A DNA stretch of 64,000 nucleotides from Bradyrhizobium australiense (GCF_013114825.1 NZ_JAAVLX010000003.1:806001-870000); one strand, 5' to 3'. Shown: positions 18,590-27,980, numbered from the stretch's first letter. Made by a program: numbers and translations. Notes: generated from the sequence alone by a model not told the origin.

Positions 18590-18593
18590 CCCT

Positions 18594-19154
18594 CTATCCC
18601 TTCAACGAAGCGTCGACGGCGCTGCTCACCGCCTTGCTGTCGGGCAGCACGCCGGTCAGACGCTGGACAATAGCACCGGCCGCATCCGCTGCGATGCCGC
18701 GGACGTTGCTCATCGCGGCTTCTCGCGTCGAAGCGATCTGCTTTTCGGCGGCAGCAAGCTTGGCGGCGAGTTGGTCTTCCAGCGTCTTGCGCTCGGCTTC
18801 CGCGGCCGCGTTCAGCTTCTCGCGGGTCTCGTTGCCGATGGCCTGGGCGCGGGTGCGGGCAGAAGCGAGTTCGGTCTCATACGCCTTCAGCGCCGCGTCG
18901 GACTCATCCTTGAACTTCTGCGCCGCCGCCAGATCGCCCTCGATCGCGTTCTGACGTGCATCGATCACGCTTTCGACGCGCGGCAGCGCAAAGCGGGAAA
19001 CGATCACATAGAGCGCGACGAACGCGATGACGAGCGACACCAGCTGCGAGGCAAACGTGCTCGACTCAAACGGAGGAAATCCTCCGCCGTGTCCGCCGTC
19101 GGCTTCGGTGTGGGCGCCGGTGCCCTTTGCCGGGGTACCATGACTTTCAGCCAC
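18594..19154 (-). CDS. atpG: F0F1 ATP synthase subunit b' (second b)
   Basis: 186-residue b' subunit with a Gly/His-rich N-terminus ([15 protein letters not shown]), one membrane helix near 38-58 and a long coiled coil. It pairs with the b subunit as peripheral stalk. The symbol atpG (also written atpF2 or atpX) is ambiguous because gamma subunits elsewhere carry it. It lies between atpE and atpF in the conserved order. Confidence 0.93.
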   Translation of the reverse strand: MAESHGTPAKGTGAHTEADGGHGGGFPPFESSTFASQLVSLVIAFVALYVIVSRFALPRVESVIDARQNAIEGDLAAAQKFKDESDAALKAYETELASARTRAQAIGNETREKLNAAAEAERKTLEDQLAAKLAAAEKQIASTREAAMSNVRGIAADAAGAIVQRLTGVLPDSKAVSSAVDASLKG

Positions 19155-19211
19155 GGGGTTCTCCTGTTGCGGTCAGGCGCGCCGCCCGGAGGCGGCGCGA
19201 GTGGGTGCAGC

Positions 19212-19442
19212 TCAGAGCGGAACGAACAGCAAGAGCAGCGCGATCAGCAGCGAGAAAATGCCAAGCGCTTCGGTCACGGCGAAGCCGAAGATCAGGTTAC
19301 CGAACTGGCCCTGGGCAGCCGAAGGATTGCGCACTGCCGCGGCAAGGTAGTTGCCGAAGATGATGCCCACGCCGACGCCCGCACCGCCCATGCCAATTGC
19401 TGCGATGCCCGCGCCGATAAGTTTAGCTGCTGCCGGTTCCAT
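19212..19442 (-). CDS. atpE: F0F1 ATP synthase subunit c
   Basis: 76-residue proteolipid forming the rotor ring. It has two membrane helices; helix 1 is glycine-rich ([16 protein letters not shown]), the loop is RNPSAAQGQ, and helix 2 carries the proton-binding Glu58 in VTEALGIF. The ATG at 19442 follows AAGGAGCTATAGA on the minus strand. It lies between the a and b' genes. Confidence 0.97.
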   Translation of the reverse strand: MEPAAAKLIGAGIAAIGMGGAGVGVGIIFGNYLAAAVRNPSAAQGQFGNLIFGFAVTEALGIFSLLIALLLLFVPL

Positions 19443-19498
19443 TTCTATAGCTCCTTGAGGGGTAAGACAAAGGTGTGGGTGGAAATTCCCCGGACCGC

Positions 19499-20254
19499 TT
19501 AGTGTCCCGGATGAATGGCGTCGTTGAGATAGATGCAGGTCAGGATCGCGAACACGTAGGCCTGCAGGAATGCGACCAAGAGTTCGAGCGCGGTCAGCGC
19601 CACCGTGAGCGCCAGCGGCAGCACGCCGCCCACCCAGCCGAGCGCGCCGAGCGACACGCCGAGCATGGCGACGAATCCCGCGAACACCTTCAGCGCGATG
19701 TGGCCGGCCAGCATGTTGGCGAACAGACGTACGCTGTGCGAGACCGGCCGCAGGAAAAACGACAGGATTTCGATGAACATCACCAGCGGCAGGATGTAGA
19801 TAGGCACGCCGGAGGGCACGAAAATCTTGAAGAACTTGAAGCCGTTCTTGTAGAGCCCGTAGATCAGGACGGTGAAGAAAACCAGGAAGGCCAGCGCCGC
19901 GGTAACGATGATGTGGCTCGAAACCGTGAACGTGTAGGGGATGATGCCGATCAGGTTCGAGATGCAGATGAACATGAACAGCGAGAAGATCAGCGGGAAG
20001 AACTTCATGCCTTCCGAGCCGGCGGTAGAACGGATCGTCGAGGCGACGAACTCGTAGGAGATTTCCGCGATCGACTGCAGCCGCCCGGGAACCAGTTGCC
20101 GTCCCGCCATGCCGCCGATCATCAATAGCGAGATCACCGCTACCGAGAGGAACATGTAGAGCGAGGAGTTGGTGAAGGCGATCGTGTGCTTGCCGATTTG
20201 GCCGATCGTGAAGAGGGGTTCGATATTGAACTGGTGGATCGGGTCGATTTTCAT
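19499..20254 (-). CDS. atpB: F0F1 ATP synthase subunit a
   Basis: 251-residue membrane subunit forming the proton half-channels. It contains the essential arginine region [20 protein letters not shown] and C-terminal helices ending [16 protein letters not shown]. The first half has [20 protein letters not shown]. It lies 69 bp after atpI and 56 bp before atpE. Confidence 0.96.
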   Translation of the reverse strand: MKIDPIHQFNIEPLFTIGQIGKHTIAFTNSSLYMFLSVAVISLLMIGGMAGRQLVPGRLQSIAEISYEFVASTIRSTAGSEGMKFFPLIFSLFMFICISNLIGIIPYTFTVSSHIIVTAALAFLVFFTVLIYGLYKNGFKFFKIFVPSGVPIYILPLVMFIEILSFFLRPVSHSVRLFANMLAGHIALKVFAGFVAMLGVSLGALGWVGGVLPLALTVALTALELLVAFLQAYVFAILTCIYLNDAIHPGH

Positions 20255-20323
20255 CCGCGCGGCTCTTTATCCACCGGCCTGGCCGGCAATCGAATTTCAA
20301 ATGTCGTGACTTCCCGTCGATGC

Positions 20324-20695
20324 TCAGCGTCTGCGGGAAGCTACGCCTGCAGATCTCACCACGTTGACCACACCGGCGACGAAGCCGAGCAGCAGAAACA
20401 CGATGAAACCGAACGGCGATGTCGACAACAAACGGTCGAACCCCCAGCCAATCGCCGCCCCGACGACAACGCCCGCGACCAACTCCGAGGAAAGCCGGAA
20501 ACCCAGCGCCATCGCAGATGCTCTGGCAGCCCTGTCTCCGCTTTCAGTTCCGGGTTGATCAGTCCTGAGTTTCCGGCTGTCGCGAATTTCGGACAACCGT
20601 TGATCCAGACTTCCGAGCCTTGCGGAAAGCGCAGCTTCGTCGGAAGACGACTGATCGCGATTTCCACTTGCGTTGTCGTTGTTGTCTTCGGCCAT
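20324..20695 (-). CDS. atpI: ATP synthase protein I
   Basis: 123-residue AtpI-type assembly factor leading the F0 operon. It has a hydrophilic, acidic N-terminus ([11 protein letters not shown]) and two membrane helices ([19 protein letters not shown] and [20 protein letters not shown]) with the conserved G-x-x-x-D pairing. AtpI helps assemble the c-ring. The start at 20695 is chosen because family members begin about 70 residues before helix 1; the ribosome binding site is weak. Confidence 0.85.
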   Translation of the reverse strand: MAEDNNDNASGNRDQSSSDEAALSARLGSLDQRLSEIRDSRKLRTDQPGTESGDRAARASAMALGFRLSSELVAGVVVGAAIGWGFDRLLSTSPFGFIVFLLLGFVAGVVNVVRSAGVASRRR

Positions 20696-20778
20696 GCCCA
20701 AGACATTAAACGATGCCAACGGTTGATGGAAATTACGCCCGTCACCCTTGAAAGCCGCGCGGACCATACTTACCGCGT

Positions 20779-20797
20779 CTAATCAAGTCAAGATTAG
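20779..20797. promoter_or_regulatory. inverted repeat upstream of the F0 operon
   Basis: CTAATC-N7-GATTAG, 84 bp upstream of the atpI start. The AT-rich imperfect dyad in a GC-rich genome may be an operator or part of the promoter. No protein is assigned. Confidence 0.35.
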
Positions 20798-20969
20798 GTC
20801 GTAACCAGCTAGTCAATTGATTTGATTGGAATTATTCGAGTGCTGGCTGCGACACTGTGGACTGTCATCGCAGTGCAGCAGCTATTCCCGCAAGGATCGA
20901 TCTTGCGCCTGTTTGGGCGGTCTGTTGGGATGCTCCGAATGAAACGAAAATCCCGTCCCGGGAGGGTGT

Positions 20970-21593
20970 ATGCCGCGCCAAGTCGATTACTATTTCTCGA
21001 TCCAATCGCCTTGGGCCTATATCGGCCACGAGTCCTTTCGGGACCTGGTAAGTACTTACGATCTCAAGGTTAATCACAAGCCGGTAGTGCTGGTCGATCT
21101 GTTCTCGGAGACCGGCGGCTTGCCCTTGATGAAGCGCCATCCGGTGCGGCAGCGCTACCGGATGGTCGAACTGCAGCGCTGGCGCGACAAGCGCGGACTG
21201 AAATTCCACCTGCAGCCGGCGAACTGGCCATTCAATGCGCGTCTGGCCGATGGCGTCGTGATCGCGGCGCTGGAGGCCGGCCTCGATCCCGACCGATATC
21301 TGCGACGGGCCTTTGCCGGCGTCTGGGAAGATCAGCTCAATCTCGCCGATCCCGCAACGATTGCGAAACTCGCCGATGAATCGGGGCTGCCCGGCAGGCA
21401 ATTGGTGGAGCGATCGGGGTCGGAAGAAATCAGCGCGGCGTATGAGCAGAACAGGCAGGATGCGCTGGCGGCCGACGTGTTCGGCTCGCCGGTCTATGTG
21501 CTGGACGGCGAGGTGTTCTGGGGGCAGGACCGCCTCGAATTGCTCGCAGACGCGTTGAAGTCCGGCCGCGCGCCCTATACCTCAAGGGTGTAG
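20970..21593 (+). CDS. 2-hydroxychromene-2-carboxylate isomerase-like (DsbA family)
   Basis: 207-residue DsbA/GST-kappa fold protein of the HCCA isomerase class. The N-terminal YYFSIQSPWAYIGHE motif has Ser in place of a redox CxxC. PANWPFNARLADGVVIAALE and the terminal FGSPVYVLDGEVFWGQDRLE are typical. Characterised members isomerise naphthalene-pathway intermediates using glutathione; here no other such genes are nearby, so the substrate is unknown. A strong ribosome binding site, GGGAGGGTGT, precedes the ATG. Confidence 0.88.
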   Translation: MPRQVDYYFSIQSPWAYIGHESFRDLVSTYDLKVNHKPVVLVDLFSETGGLPLMKRHPVRQRYRMVELQRWRDKRGLKFHLQPANWPFNARLADGVVIAALEAGLDPDRYLRRAFAGVWEDQLNLADPATIAKLADESGLPGRQLVERSGSEEISAAYEQNRQDALAADVFGSPVYVLDGEVFWGQDRLELLADALKSGRAPYTSRV

Positions 21594-21659
21594 GAGCGCG
21601 CCTTGAAAGCGCCCCGCCGGTCGATGAAACCGGTACCGTCCTGAGGCGGGAGCAAGCCC

Positions 21660-22199
21660 ATGCGCAGAGCGAAATCGTCCTCGAAATTCCCTGGCGTCAT
21701 CACGCTGGTCATTTGTCTCGCCGGCGGCGGTCAGGCGCTTGCGGGCCCGATGCCGGAGACCGAGAACGGCCGCTACGCGCTATCGCCGGCGGGCGATGGC
21801 GTGCTGCGCCTGGATACCCGAACTGGCGCAGTCTCGACCTGCAGCAATTCGGGTGCGGGCTGGGCCTGCTATGCCGTACCTGACGAGCGCGCGGCGATGG
21901 ACACGGAAATCGGCCGTCTGCAAGCCGACATTGTCCGGCTGCAGGCCGAGAATGAGCGGCTCAAGGCAGACCTCGCGTCGCGCGAGCCCACCGTCAGCGG
22001 CAAGATCGAGGAGCCGCTGCCGAAATCGGACTCCCTGAAACCAGGCGAGCCGAAGGCTGCCGAGGGCGAGCGCAAGATTGAAATCCCGCTGCCGAGCGAC
22101 CGCGACATGGATCGCATGATGTCGTTCCTGGAGCGGGCCTGGCGGCGATTGATCGAGATGGCGAACCGGGTGCAGAAGGACGTCAGCGGCAAGATTTGA
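21660..22199 (+). CDS. secreted coiled-coil hypothetical protein
   Basis: 179 residues with a signal peptide (about 1-29, GVITLVICLAGGGQALAGP). A short domain has two cysteines (STCSNSGAGWACYAVPDE). An evident coiled coil follows (DTEIGRLQADIVRLQAENER), then a Pro/Lys-rich linker and a C-terminal amphipathic helix (FLERAWRRLIEMANRVQKDV). The start has GGCGGGAG upstream. It resembles periplasmic or cell-envelope proteins; function unknown. Confidence 0.78.
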   Translation: MRRAKSSSKFPGVITLVICLAGGGQALAGPMPETENGRYALSPAGDGVLRLDTRTGAVSTCSNSGAGWACYAVPDERAAMDTEIGRLQADIVRLQAENERLKADLASREPTVSGKIEEPLPKSDSLKPGEPKAAEGERKIEIPLPSDRDMDRMMSFLERAWRRLIEMANRVQKDVSGKI

Positions 22200-22220
22200 C
22201 CGACCGCGCACTCCATCCAT

Positions 22221-22345
22221 ACGTCATCCCTGCGAATGCAGGGACCGATACGCCGCGGCTCTCGTTGTAAGCGGCGGTGGCTGAGATCTTCTGCAACAAT
22301 GAATGTTGCTGGCTATGGGTCCCTTGCTTTCGCAGGGACGACGTG
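22221..22345. repeat. dispersed palindromic repeat, family B (copy 1)
   Basis: Starts CGTCATCCCTGCGAATGCAG and ends GGTCCCTTGC...CGCAGGGACGACG, so the ends are inverted copies. Related elements lie at 52219-52340 and 54980-55108. It ends 14 bp before the yjbQ start. Confidence 0.65.
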
Positions 22346-22358
22346 TGGAGAGATTTTC

Positions 22359-22832
22359 ATGACAACACCCAAATCCCTTTCCCGCACCGCTCCCTCGACC
22401 GTCAGCGCCAACACCATCGTGTCATCGCTGCTGACGGTGCAGACGTCAGGTGTGGGCTTTACCGACCTCACTGCCGAGGTCAAAAAATTCGTGCGCGACG
22501 CGCGGGGAGGCGAGGGCGCGCTGACTCTGTTCATCCGCCACACCTCGGCGTCGCTGACCATCCAGGAAAATGCCGATCCGACCGTGCTGGTCGATTTGAC
22601 GACGGCGCTGAACCGGCTCGCGCCCGAAAACGCCGGATGGCGCCATGACACCGAGGGGCCGGATGACATGCCGGCGCACATCAAGACCATGCTGACCTCG
22701 ACCTCATTGCACGTGCCGGTACTTGAGGGCGCGCTCGCGCTGGGCACCTGGCAGGCGATCTATCTGGTCGAGCACCGCGCCCGGCCGCACCGGCGCGAGA
22801 TCGTGCTGCAGTTCGCCGGCAGGACAGATTGA
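22359..22832 (+). CDS. YjbQ family protein (UPF0047)
   Basis: 157-residue protein of the YjbQ/UPF0047 family. It carries the signature RHTSASLTIQENADPTVL, HDTEGPDDMPAHIK and the C-terminal GTWQAIYLVEHRARPHRREI. Family members have weak thiamine phosphate synthase activity and bind metal with conserved His/Glu; the physiological role is unsettled. The ATG at 22359 has GGAGAG upstream. Confidence 0.92.
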   Translation: MTTPKSLSRTAPSTVSANTIVSSLLTVQTSGVGFTDLTAEVKKFVRDARGGEGALTLFIRHTSASLTIQENADPTVLVDLTTALNRLAPENAGWRHDTEGPDDMPAHIKTMLTSTSLHVPVLEGALALGTWQAIYLVEHRARPHRREIVLQFAGRTD

Positions 22833-22848
22833 GGCGCCCGCAAAAGCA

Positions 22849-22878
22849 AACCGGCCGCGGATCGCTCCGCGGCCGGTT
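22849..22878. terminator. hairpin between convergent genes
   Basis: 13-bp stem AACCGGCCGCGGA/TCCGCGGCCGGTT with a 4-base loop, between yjbQ (+) and an MFS transporter gene (-). There is no clear T-run, so termination is probable rather than certain. Confidence 0.65.
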
Positions 22879-22920
22879 CGTGATCTGATGAACGTCCGGC
22901 TTGCCGCCGGACGAAGTCGG

Positions 22921-24582
22921 TCACTTCGTGATGTCGACGTCCTTGGTTTCCGGCAGGAAGAAGAAGCCGACAACCGCGGTGATCGAAGCGAAGATGATCG
23001 GATACCAGAGACCCGCGTAGATATCGCCGGTCGAGGCCACGATTGCGAATGCGGTTGCCGGCAACAATCCGCCGAACCAGCCGTTGCCGATGTGATAGGG
23101 CAGCGACATCGAGGTGTAGCGGATCCGGGTCGGGAACAATTCGACCAGCATTGCCGCGATCGGCCCGTACACCATGGTGACGAAGATCACCAGGATGAAC
23201 AGCAGTCCGATGATCGCTGCGACCTGCGGACGGAAGATGTCGAAGGGATGAGACATCTTCACGATTCCTGCGTCGCCCGCCTTGGGATAGCCGGCCGCCT
23301 GAACCGCCGCCAGCACCGCCGGATTGGACGTCTTGGCGTCGGTGTAGGACACTTCCTTGCCGTTGACGACGACCTTCACGCCGGAGCCTGCCGCACCGTA
23401 GCTGGTCGAATACTTGACCGACGACTGCGACAGGAAGGCGCGGGCGGTGTCGCAAGGCGCCGAGAAGACGCGGGTGCCGACCGGGTTGAACAGATCGCCG
23501 CAACCTTTGGGATCGGCCACCACTTCGACCTTTGCGCTCTCGATCGCCTTTTCCAGCGCCGGGTTGGCGTTGGTGGTGATCATGCGGAAGATCGGGAAGA
23601 AGGTCAGCGCCGCAATCAGGCAGCCCGCCAGAATGATCGGCTTGCGGCCGATCTTGTCGGAGAGTGCGCCGAACACGATGAAGAAGCCGGTGCCGAACAG
23701 CAGCGACCAGGCAATCAGCAGGTTGGCGGTGTAGCCGTCGACCTTGAGGATCGATTGCAGGAAGAACAGCGCGTAGAACTGGCCGGTGTACCAGACCACG
23801 CCCTGGCCCATCACGCCGCCGATCAGCGCCAGGATGACGAGCTTGGCGTTGCTCCAGTTGGCGAAGGCTTCGGTCAGGGGGGCCTTGGAGCTCTTGCCCT
23901 CGTCCTTCATCTTCTGGAACACCGGCGACTCATTCAGTCGCAGCCGGATCCAGACGGAGATGCCAAGCAACAAGACCGAAACCAGGAACGGAATGCGCCA
24001 GCCCCATGCTGCGAACTCGGTTTCGCCCAATGCCGTGCGGGTGAACAGGATCACCAGCAGCGACAGGAACAGGCCGAGCGTTGCCGTGGTCTGGATGAAC
24101 GAGGTGTAGTAGCCGCGTTTGCCCATCGGCGCGTGCTCGGCAACGTAGGTTGCCGCACCGCCGTACTCGCCGCCGAGCGCAAGGCCTTGCAACAGGCGCA
24201 AGGCGATCAGGATGATCGGTGCTGCGATGCCGATGGTCTTGGCGTTGGGCAGCAGGCCGACGATGAAGGTCGACAGGCCCATGATCAGGATGGTGACGAG
24301 GAAGGTATATTTACGTCCGACGATATCGCCGATGCGGCCGAACACGATGGCGCCGAACGGGCGAACCAGGAAGCCGGCGGCGAAGGCGAGCAGTGCAAAG
24401 ATGTCGCGCGTGGCCGGCGGATAGTCCGAGAAAAACTGCGCGCCGATGATGCTGGCGAGCGATCCATAGAGGTAGAAGTCATACCATTCGAAGACGGTGC
24501 CGAGCGAGGAGGCTAGAATGACGAAACGTTCGTCCTTCGTCATCCCGGCGGCCTTGCCGGATGTGGCAGTCAAAGTGGACAT
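22921..24582 (-). CDS. MHS-type MFS transporter with large loop insertion
   Basis: Twelve-helix major facilitator of the metabolite:H+ symporter group, 553 residues. Motifs are FEWYDFYLYGSLASIIG near the N-terminus, GRIGDIVGRKYTFL (MFS signature), GLALGGEYGGAATYVAEHAP and a second GALSDKIGRKPIIL. An insertion of about 100 residues (from about SAKVEVVADPKGCGDLF to MSHPFDIF) sits between helices 8 and 9, making it much longer than ProP-like proteins. Substrates of relatives are organic acids or betaines. GGGGAGCG precedes the ATG at 24582. Confidence 0.9.
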   Translation of the reverse strand: MSTLTATSGKAAGMTKDERFVILASSLGTVFEWYDFYLYGSLASIIGAQFFSDYPPATRDIFALLAFAAGFLVRPFGAIVFGRIGDIVGRKYTFLVTILIMGLSTFIVGLLPNAKTIGIAAPIILIALRLLQGLALGGEYGGAATYVAEHAPMGKRGYYTSFIQTTATLGLFLSLLVILFTRTALGETEFAAWGWRIPFLVSVLLLGISVWIRLRLNESPVFQKMKDEGKSSKAPLTEAFANWSNAKLVILALIGGVMGQGVVWYTGQFYALFFLQSILKVDGYTANLLIAWSLLFGTGFFIVFGALSDKIGRKPIILAGCLIAALTFFPIFRMITTNANPALEKAIESAKVEVVADPKGCGDLFNPVGTRVFSAPCDTARAFLSQSSVKYSTSYGAAGSGVKVVVNGKEVSYTDAKTSNPAVLAAVQAAGYPKAGDAGIVKMSHPFDIFRPQVAAIIGLLFILVIFVTMVYGPIAAMLVELFPTRIRYTSMSLPYHIGNGWFGGLLPATAFAIVASTGDIYAGLWYPIIFASITAVVGFFFLPETKDVDITK

Positions 24583-24771
24583 TTTGGATCGCTCCCCTTC
24601 GTTTTTGACCCACAAAGATGTGTGTTGCGTCAGATCGACGCTTAATTATTTTTAGGTTTCCTACATGTTCGGGAAGCTTGGCCCAATAGTACTTTCGGCT
24701 GGCGTTGAGCAGCTGTGCCCGATCAGGATGGGGTCCCTGCTGCTGCCCTTGTGTGAATTCCACCTGCGTAA

Positions 24772-25011
24772 TCAGTAGGCAGCGTCGATTTCCGGACACG
24801 GGGAAGGCCTTGCATTCAGGCCCGTTCTCAATGCTTTGGTAGCCGGTCCACAAACAACGAGCAGAGACCTCACCGTCTCCGGCAGCCCGGCCGGTTGCCG
24901 CTGTCTCGAACTAAAGTCCAATACCAAAAACAGAGAAAGAAAGCGCGTTATCCACAACGCGATGAAGATAATCGCGGTCCAGCGGGCGAACAGCAAATAG
25001 GTCTCGCGCAT
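24772..25011 (-). CDS. small membrane protein, translationally coupled
   Basis: Possible 79-residue product beginning MRETYLLFARWTAIIFIALW, with one hydrophobic N-terminal helix and a basic/proline-rich tail. Its ATG shares a base with the stop of the preceding small frame (TAATG), the arrangement of coupled genes. It has no recognised family and no separate ribosome binding site. Coding status is uncertain. Confidence 0.35.
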   Translation of the reverse strand: MRETYLLFARWTAIIFIALWITRFLSLFLVLDFSSRQRQPAGLPETVRSLLVVCGPATKALRTGLNARPSPCPEIDAAY

Positions 25012-25268
25012 TACGCTTGCTGTCGTTCGGTGCGTAAAGGCCCCAGGCGGGCGACGCAAAGATAGAGCCACAGCTCGGCCTGGCGATGGTTTTGGGTTCT
25101 GGCTTTGTCGAGTAGCTGGCAAGCGATGTCGCTATGTCCACGGATACGCGTGAAGTACATCGTGCAAAGGCACACGCCGACTCTGCGATATCCGGCCAAC
25201 CAAGCTGCGGATTTCAGCGCCTGGTTCAGTTCGATTGAGCCAAAAGTCTTATAAAGTGGCTGTCTCAT
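25011..25268 (-). CDS. small hypothetical protein
   Basis: Possible 85-residue product rich in Cys, Leu and Arg (GVCLCTMYFTRIRGHSDIAC), with helical repeats resembling a short TPR-like stretch (SDIACQLLDKARTQNHRQAE). It is upstream of, and coupled by TAATG to, a small membrane frame. The ribosome binding site is weak. It lies in the 890-bp spacer between two MFS genes and could be chance. Confidence 0.35.
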   Translation of the reverse strand: MRQPLYKTFGSIELNQALKSAAWLAGYRRVGVCLCTMYFTRIRGHSDIACQLLDKARTQNHRQAELWLYLCVARLGPLRTERQQA

Positions 25269-25474
25269 TAAGGATTAGACTGTTTTCGCGCTTTCGTTCC
25301 CGACGGATGGGAAGGAGGCAGCGGTGGCTCGCGGCACCGAGGCCGTTGAAGCTCTTCTCGGGTGGTTCAAAGCTCCCCTGAGATCAGACGTTGCGGGTTT
25401 CGCATGTAAACGTCGCGAGAAATTAAAGCTCTGAGGAAATGCGAGGTAATGCCCTGAAATAATAGGAGCCGTAC

Positions 25475-26803
25475 ATGGCAATTCAAATTCCCAGCGATTT
25501 CCGCCGCGTGATTATCGCTGCGTCGGTAGGAAACATCATCGAATGGTACGATTTCTATATCTTCGGCAGCTTGGCCGCAGTTCTGTCAGTCAAGTTCTTT
25601 GAACAATCCCACCCGGTCGCAGCTCTGCTGAGCACGATTGCGCTGTTCACCGCCGGATTCCTGATCCGTCCATTGGGGGCGTTCCTTTTCGGATGGATGG
25701 GCGACCGGGTGGGCCGCAAGTATACGTTCCTTATTACGCTCAGCGGAATGGGACTGGGCACCGGAGCGATCGGTTTGATTCCGACCTACGAGTCGATTGG
25801 TCTGACCGCCGCATTCCTTCTCTTCGGCTTGCGGATGATCCAAGGCCTGTGCCTCGGCGGCGAGTATGGCGGCGCCATCACCTATGTTGCGGAGCATGTG
25901 CCAGACGAAAGCCGCGGCTACTACACCGGCTGGCTGCAGACCTCTCCGACCCTCGGGATCGTGGTATCGCTGGCCGTAATCATTGCGACCCGGACGTATT
26001 TCGGCAATCAAGCATTCGACGCATGGGCGTGGCGCGTTCCGTTCCTGGTTTCGTTCCTGCTGGTAGCTATCGCGATCTACATCCGGCTCCAGCTCCAGGA
26101 AACGCCGATCTTCCAGGAGATCAAGGCTAAGGGGCAGATGACCAGGAACCCCTGGAAGGAGGCCTTCCTTAGCGCGAACATGAAATACATCTTGATCGCC
26201 TGCGTAGTGCTGATCGGGCAAGGAGTTGTCTGGTACAGCGGTCAGTTCTGGGCGCTGTATTTTCTGCAGCAGGTTTCCAAGGTGGACCCGTTGACCTCGG
26301 CTTACATTGTGGGAGCTGCGTTGCTTATTGCTACGCCGAGCTTGATCTTTTTTGGCTGGCTGTCAGACCAGATCGGCCGCAAGCCGGTGATCCTGGGAGG
26401 CATGTTGCTCGCCGCGATCACATACTACCCGCTGTATTTGTGGCTGGGAACAGTCACGCAGCCTGGCAACATCAACTATCCGGTCGCAATCTTCATTATC
26501 TTCATCCTCGTTTGCTACGTCGGGATGGTGTATGGGCCGGTCGGGGCGTTTCTGGCGGAATTCTTCCCCGGCAGGATTCGGTACACGTCAGTGTCGGTGC
26601 CGTACCACATTGGCAACGGCTGGGGCGGCGGGTTGGTGCCGTTCGTCACTTCGGCAGCTTTCGCAGCCACCGGCAGCATCGGCTACGCGCTGATCTACCC
26701 GATCGTGGTGCCCGCGGTGTGCTTCGTGCTCGCCCTCTTCCTGATGCCGGAGACTCGTAAAATCAGCATCTGGCAACCGATAGAGCCTAGAACCGCATCG
26801 TAA
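25475..26803 (+). CDS. MHS-type MFS transporter
   Basis: 442-residue metabolite:H+ symporter. It has the same motifs as its divergent neighbour (EWYDFYIFGSLAAVLS, GWMGDRVGRKYTFLITLSGM, GLCLGGEYGGAITYVAEHVP, GWLSDQIGRKPVILGGMLL) but lacks that protein's large insertion, so it is of ordinary ProP/ShiA length. AGGAGCC lies seven bases before the ATG. The substrate is unknown. The two transporters are paralogues separated by about 890 bp. Confidence 0.92.
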   Translation: MAIQIPSDFRRVIIAASVGNIIEWYDFYIFGSLAAVLSVKFFEQSHPVAALLSTIALFTAGFLIRPLGAFLFGWMGDRVGRKYTFLITLSGMGLGTGAIGLIPTYESIGLTAAFLLFGLRMIQGLCLGGEYGGAITYVAEHVPDESRGYYTGWLQTSPTLGIVVSLAVIIATRTYFGNQAFDAWAWRVPFLVSFLLVAIAIYIRLQLQETPIFQEIKAKGQMTRNPWKEAFLSANMKYILIACVVLIGQGVVWYSGQFWALYFLQQVSKVDPLTSAYIVGAALLIATPSLIFFGWLSDQIGRKPVILGGMLLAAITYYPLYLWLGTVTQPGNINYPVAIFIIFILVCYVGMVYGPVGAFLAEFFPGRIRYTSVSVPYHIGNGWGGGLVPFVTSAAFAATGSIGYALIYPIVVPAVCFVLALFLMPETRKISIWQPIEPRTAS

Positions 26804-26817
26804 CAAAGTCCGCTCTC

Positions 26818-26847
26818 GTGCAGGGCCACCAAGCCCTGCACGTCTTT
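26818..26847 (+). terminator. putative terminator after MFS gene
   Basis: GTGCAGGGC/GCCCTGCAC, a 9-bp stem with a 6-base loop, followed by GTCTTT, 15 bases after the stop codon. Confidence 0.6.
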
Positions 26848-27298
26848 CTCACGCTTCAGCAGGAAGCGGTCAAACCTTCGCTCACCCTGAAGCGCGCTGG
26901 TTCAGCGAAACAAGTCCAAGCGCAATCATTGTCCGCGGCCCGCTAACTCGCCAGTTATCGCCGACGCACTGCATATGCCTGACGTGCCATGGCTGCGAAC
27001 AGTGTTAACATGCTGGGCGCGCCGCTGACGGACCTGCCGCTCGCGCCCCTCAAGCCTGCATCAACCCGCGACCTCCTTTAGGGATTGAGCTGCCGAGAGT
27101 TCCCGGCTCGCGTGAACGCCGCGCTATCTATCTCTTTTTGCATTGCACCATTCACGATGAGCACGCCGTGGATTAACCGCTTTTGCGCGACGCGGGAAAG
27201 GTTGCCTTGCAAGTCGCTTCCTGAGAGTGGACAATCAAATTGCTGTCAATCAGCAACGACTTGCATGCTTTCCGACCTCCTGTCGGCGCCCGGAACAG
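26848..27298. other. gene-free stretch
   Basis: About 450 bases between the MFS terminator and the LuxR regulator gene. I see no coding frame with a start signal and no repeat-family member. It presumably carries the regulator's promoter. Confidence 0.45.
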
Positions 27299-27973
27299 AT
27301 GACTGCTGCTGCCAATACACACCTCGTCATCGCCGATGACCATCCGCTCTTCCGCGACGCTCTGCGGCAGGCGGTTGCCAGTGTCGTTGCTTCGGCCGCC
27401 ATCAGCGAAGCCGGCACGTTCGACGAACTCACCGCGCTGCTCGAGCGGGATTCCGACGTCGACCTGATCCTGCTCGACCTCACGATGCCGGGGATTTCGG
27501 GTTTCTCGGGGCTGATCTATCTGCGGGCGCAATACCCGGCGATCCCGGTGGTGATCGTATCGGCGAGCGATGATGCTGGCACGATCCGGCGATCGCTCGA
27601 TTTCGGCGCTTCCGGCTTTATCCCCAAGCGCTTCGGCGTCGAGACGCTGCGCGACGCCATCATGAAGGTGATGGAGGGAGACGTTTGGGTGCCGCCGGAC
27701 ACCGATCTCTCCTCGGCGAGCGACCCCGACATGACGCGGCTGCGCGACCGCCTGGTGACGCTGACCCCGCAGCAGGTGCGGGTGCTGATGATGCTGTCGG
27801 AGGGGCTGCTCAACAAGCAGATCGCGTATGAGCTCGGCGTCTCCGAAGCAACCATCAAGGCGCATGTGTCGGCGATCCTGCAGAAGCTCGGCGTTGAAAG
27901 CCGCACGCAGGCGGTGATTGCGGCTGCGAAAATCTCCGGCGGCCAGTGGCGGCAGGGCACCCCGACGGGGTGA
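27299..27973 (+). CDS. LuxR-type response regulator (CrbR-like)
   Basis: 224-residue response regulator. The receiver has Asp13-Asp14, phosphoacceptor Asp60 (LILLDLTMPG) and Lys in FIPKRFG. The LuxR helix-turn-helix contains LTPQQVRVLMMLSEGLLNKQ and VSEATIKAHVSAIL. The start is ATG at 27299 after CGGAAC. It is convergent with an SLC5-type hybrid kinase; the same pairing in Vibrio and Pseudomonas (CrbS/CrbR, MxtR/ErdR) controls acetyl-CoA synthetase, suggesting a role in acetate or short-chain carbon switching. Assignment by context and domain type only. Confidence 0.88.
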   Translation: MTAAANTHLVIADDHPLFRDALRQAVASVVASAAISEAGTFDELTALLERDSDVDLILLDLTMPGISGFSGLIYLRAQYPAIPVVIVSASDDAGTIRRSLDFGASGFIPKRFGVETLRDAIMKVMEGDVWVPPDTDLSSASDPDMTRLRDRLVTLTPQQVRVLMMLSEGLLNKQIAYELGVSEATIKAHVSAILQKLGVESRTQAVIAAAKISGGQWRQGTPTG

Positions 27974-27980
27974 TTGGCAC

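Noticed and set aside
22723..24516. Plus-strand frame of about 600 codons opposite the MFS gene
   Set aside because: Antisense of a transporter with full MFS motifs; low-complexity Arg/Asp/Gln composition and no start signal.
26848..27298. Short plus-strand frame near 27085
   Set aside because: Cys/Ser/Pro-rich translation, no ribosome binding site, runs across the regulator start in another frame.
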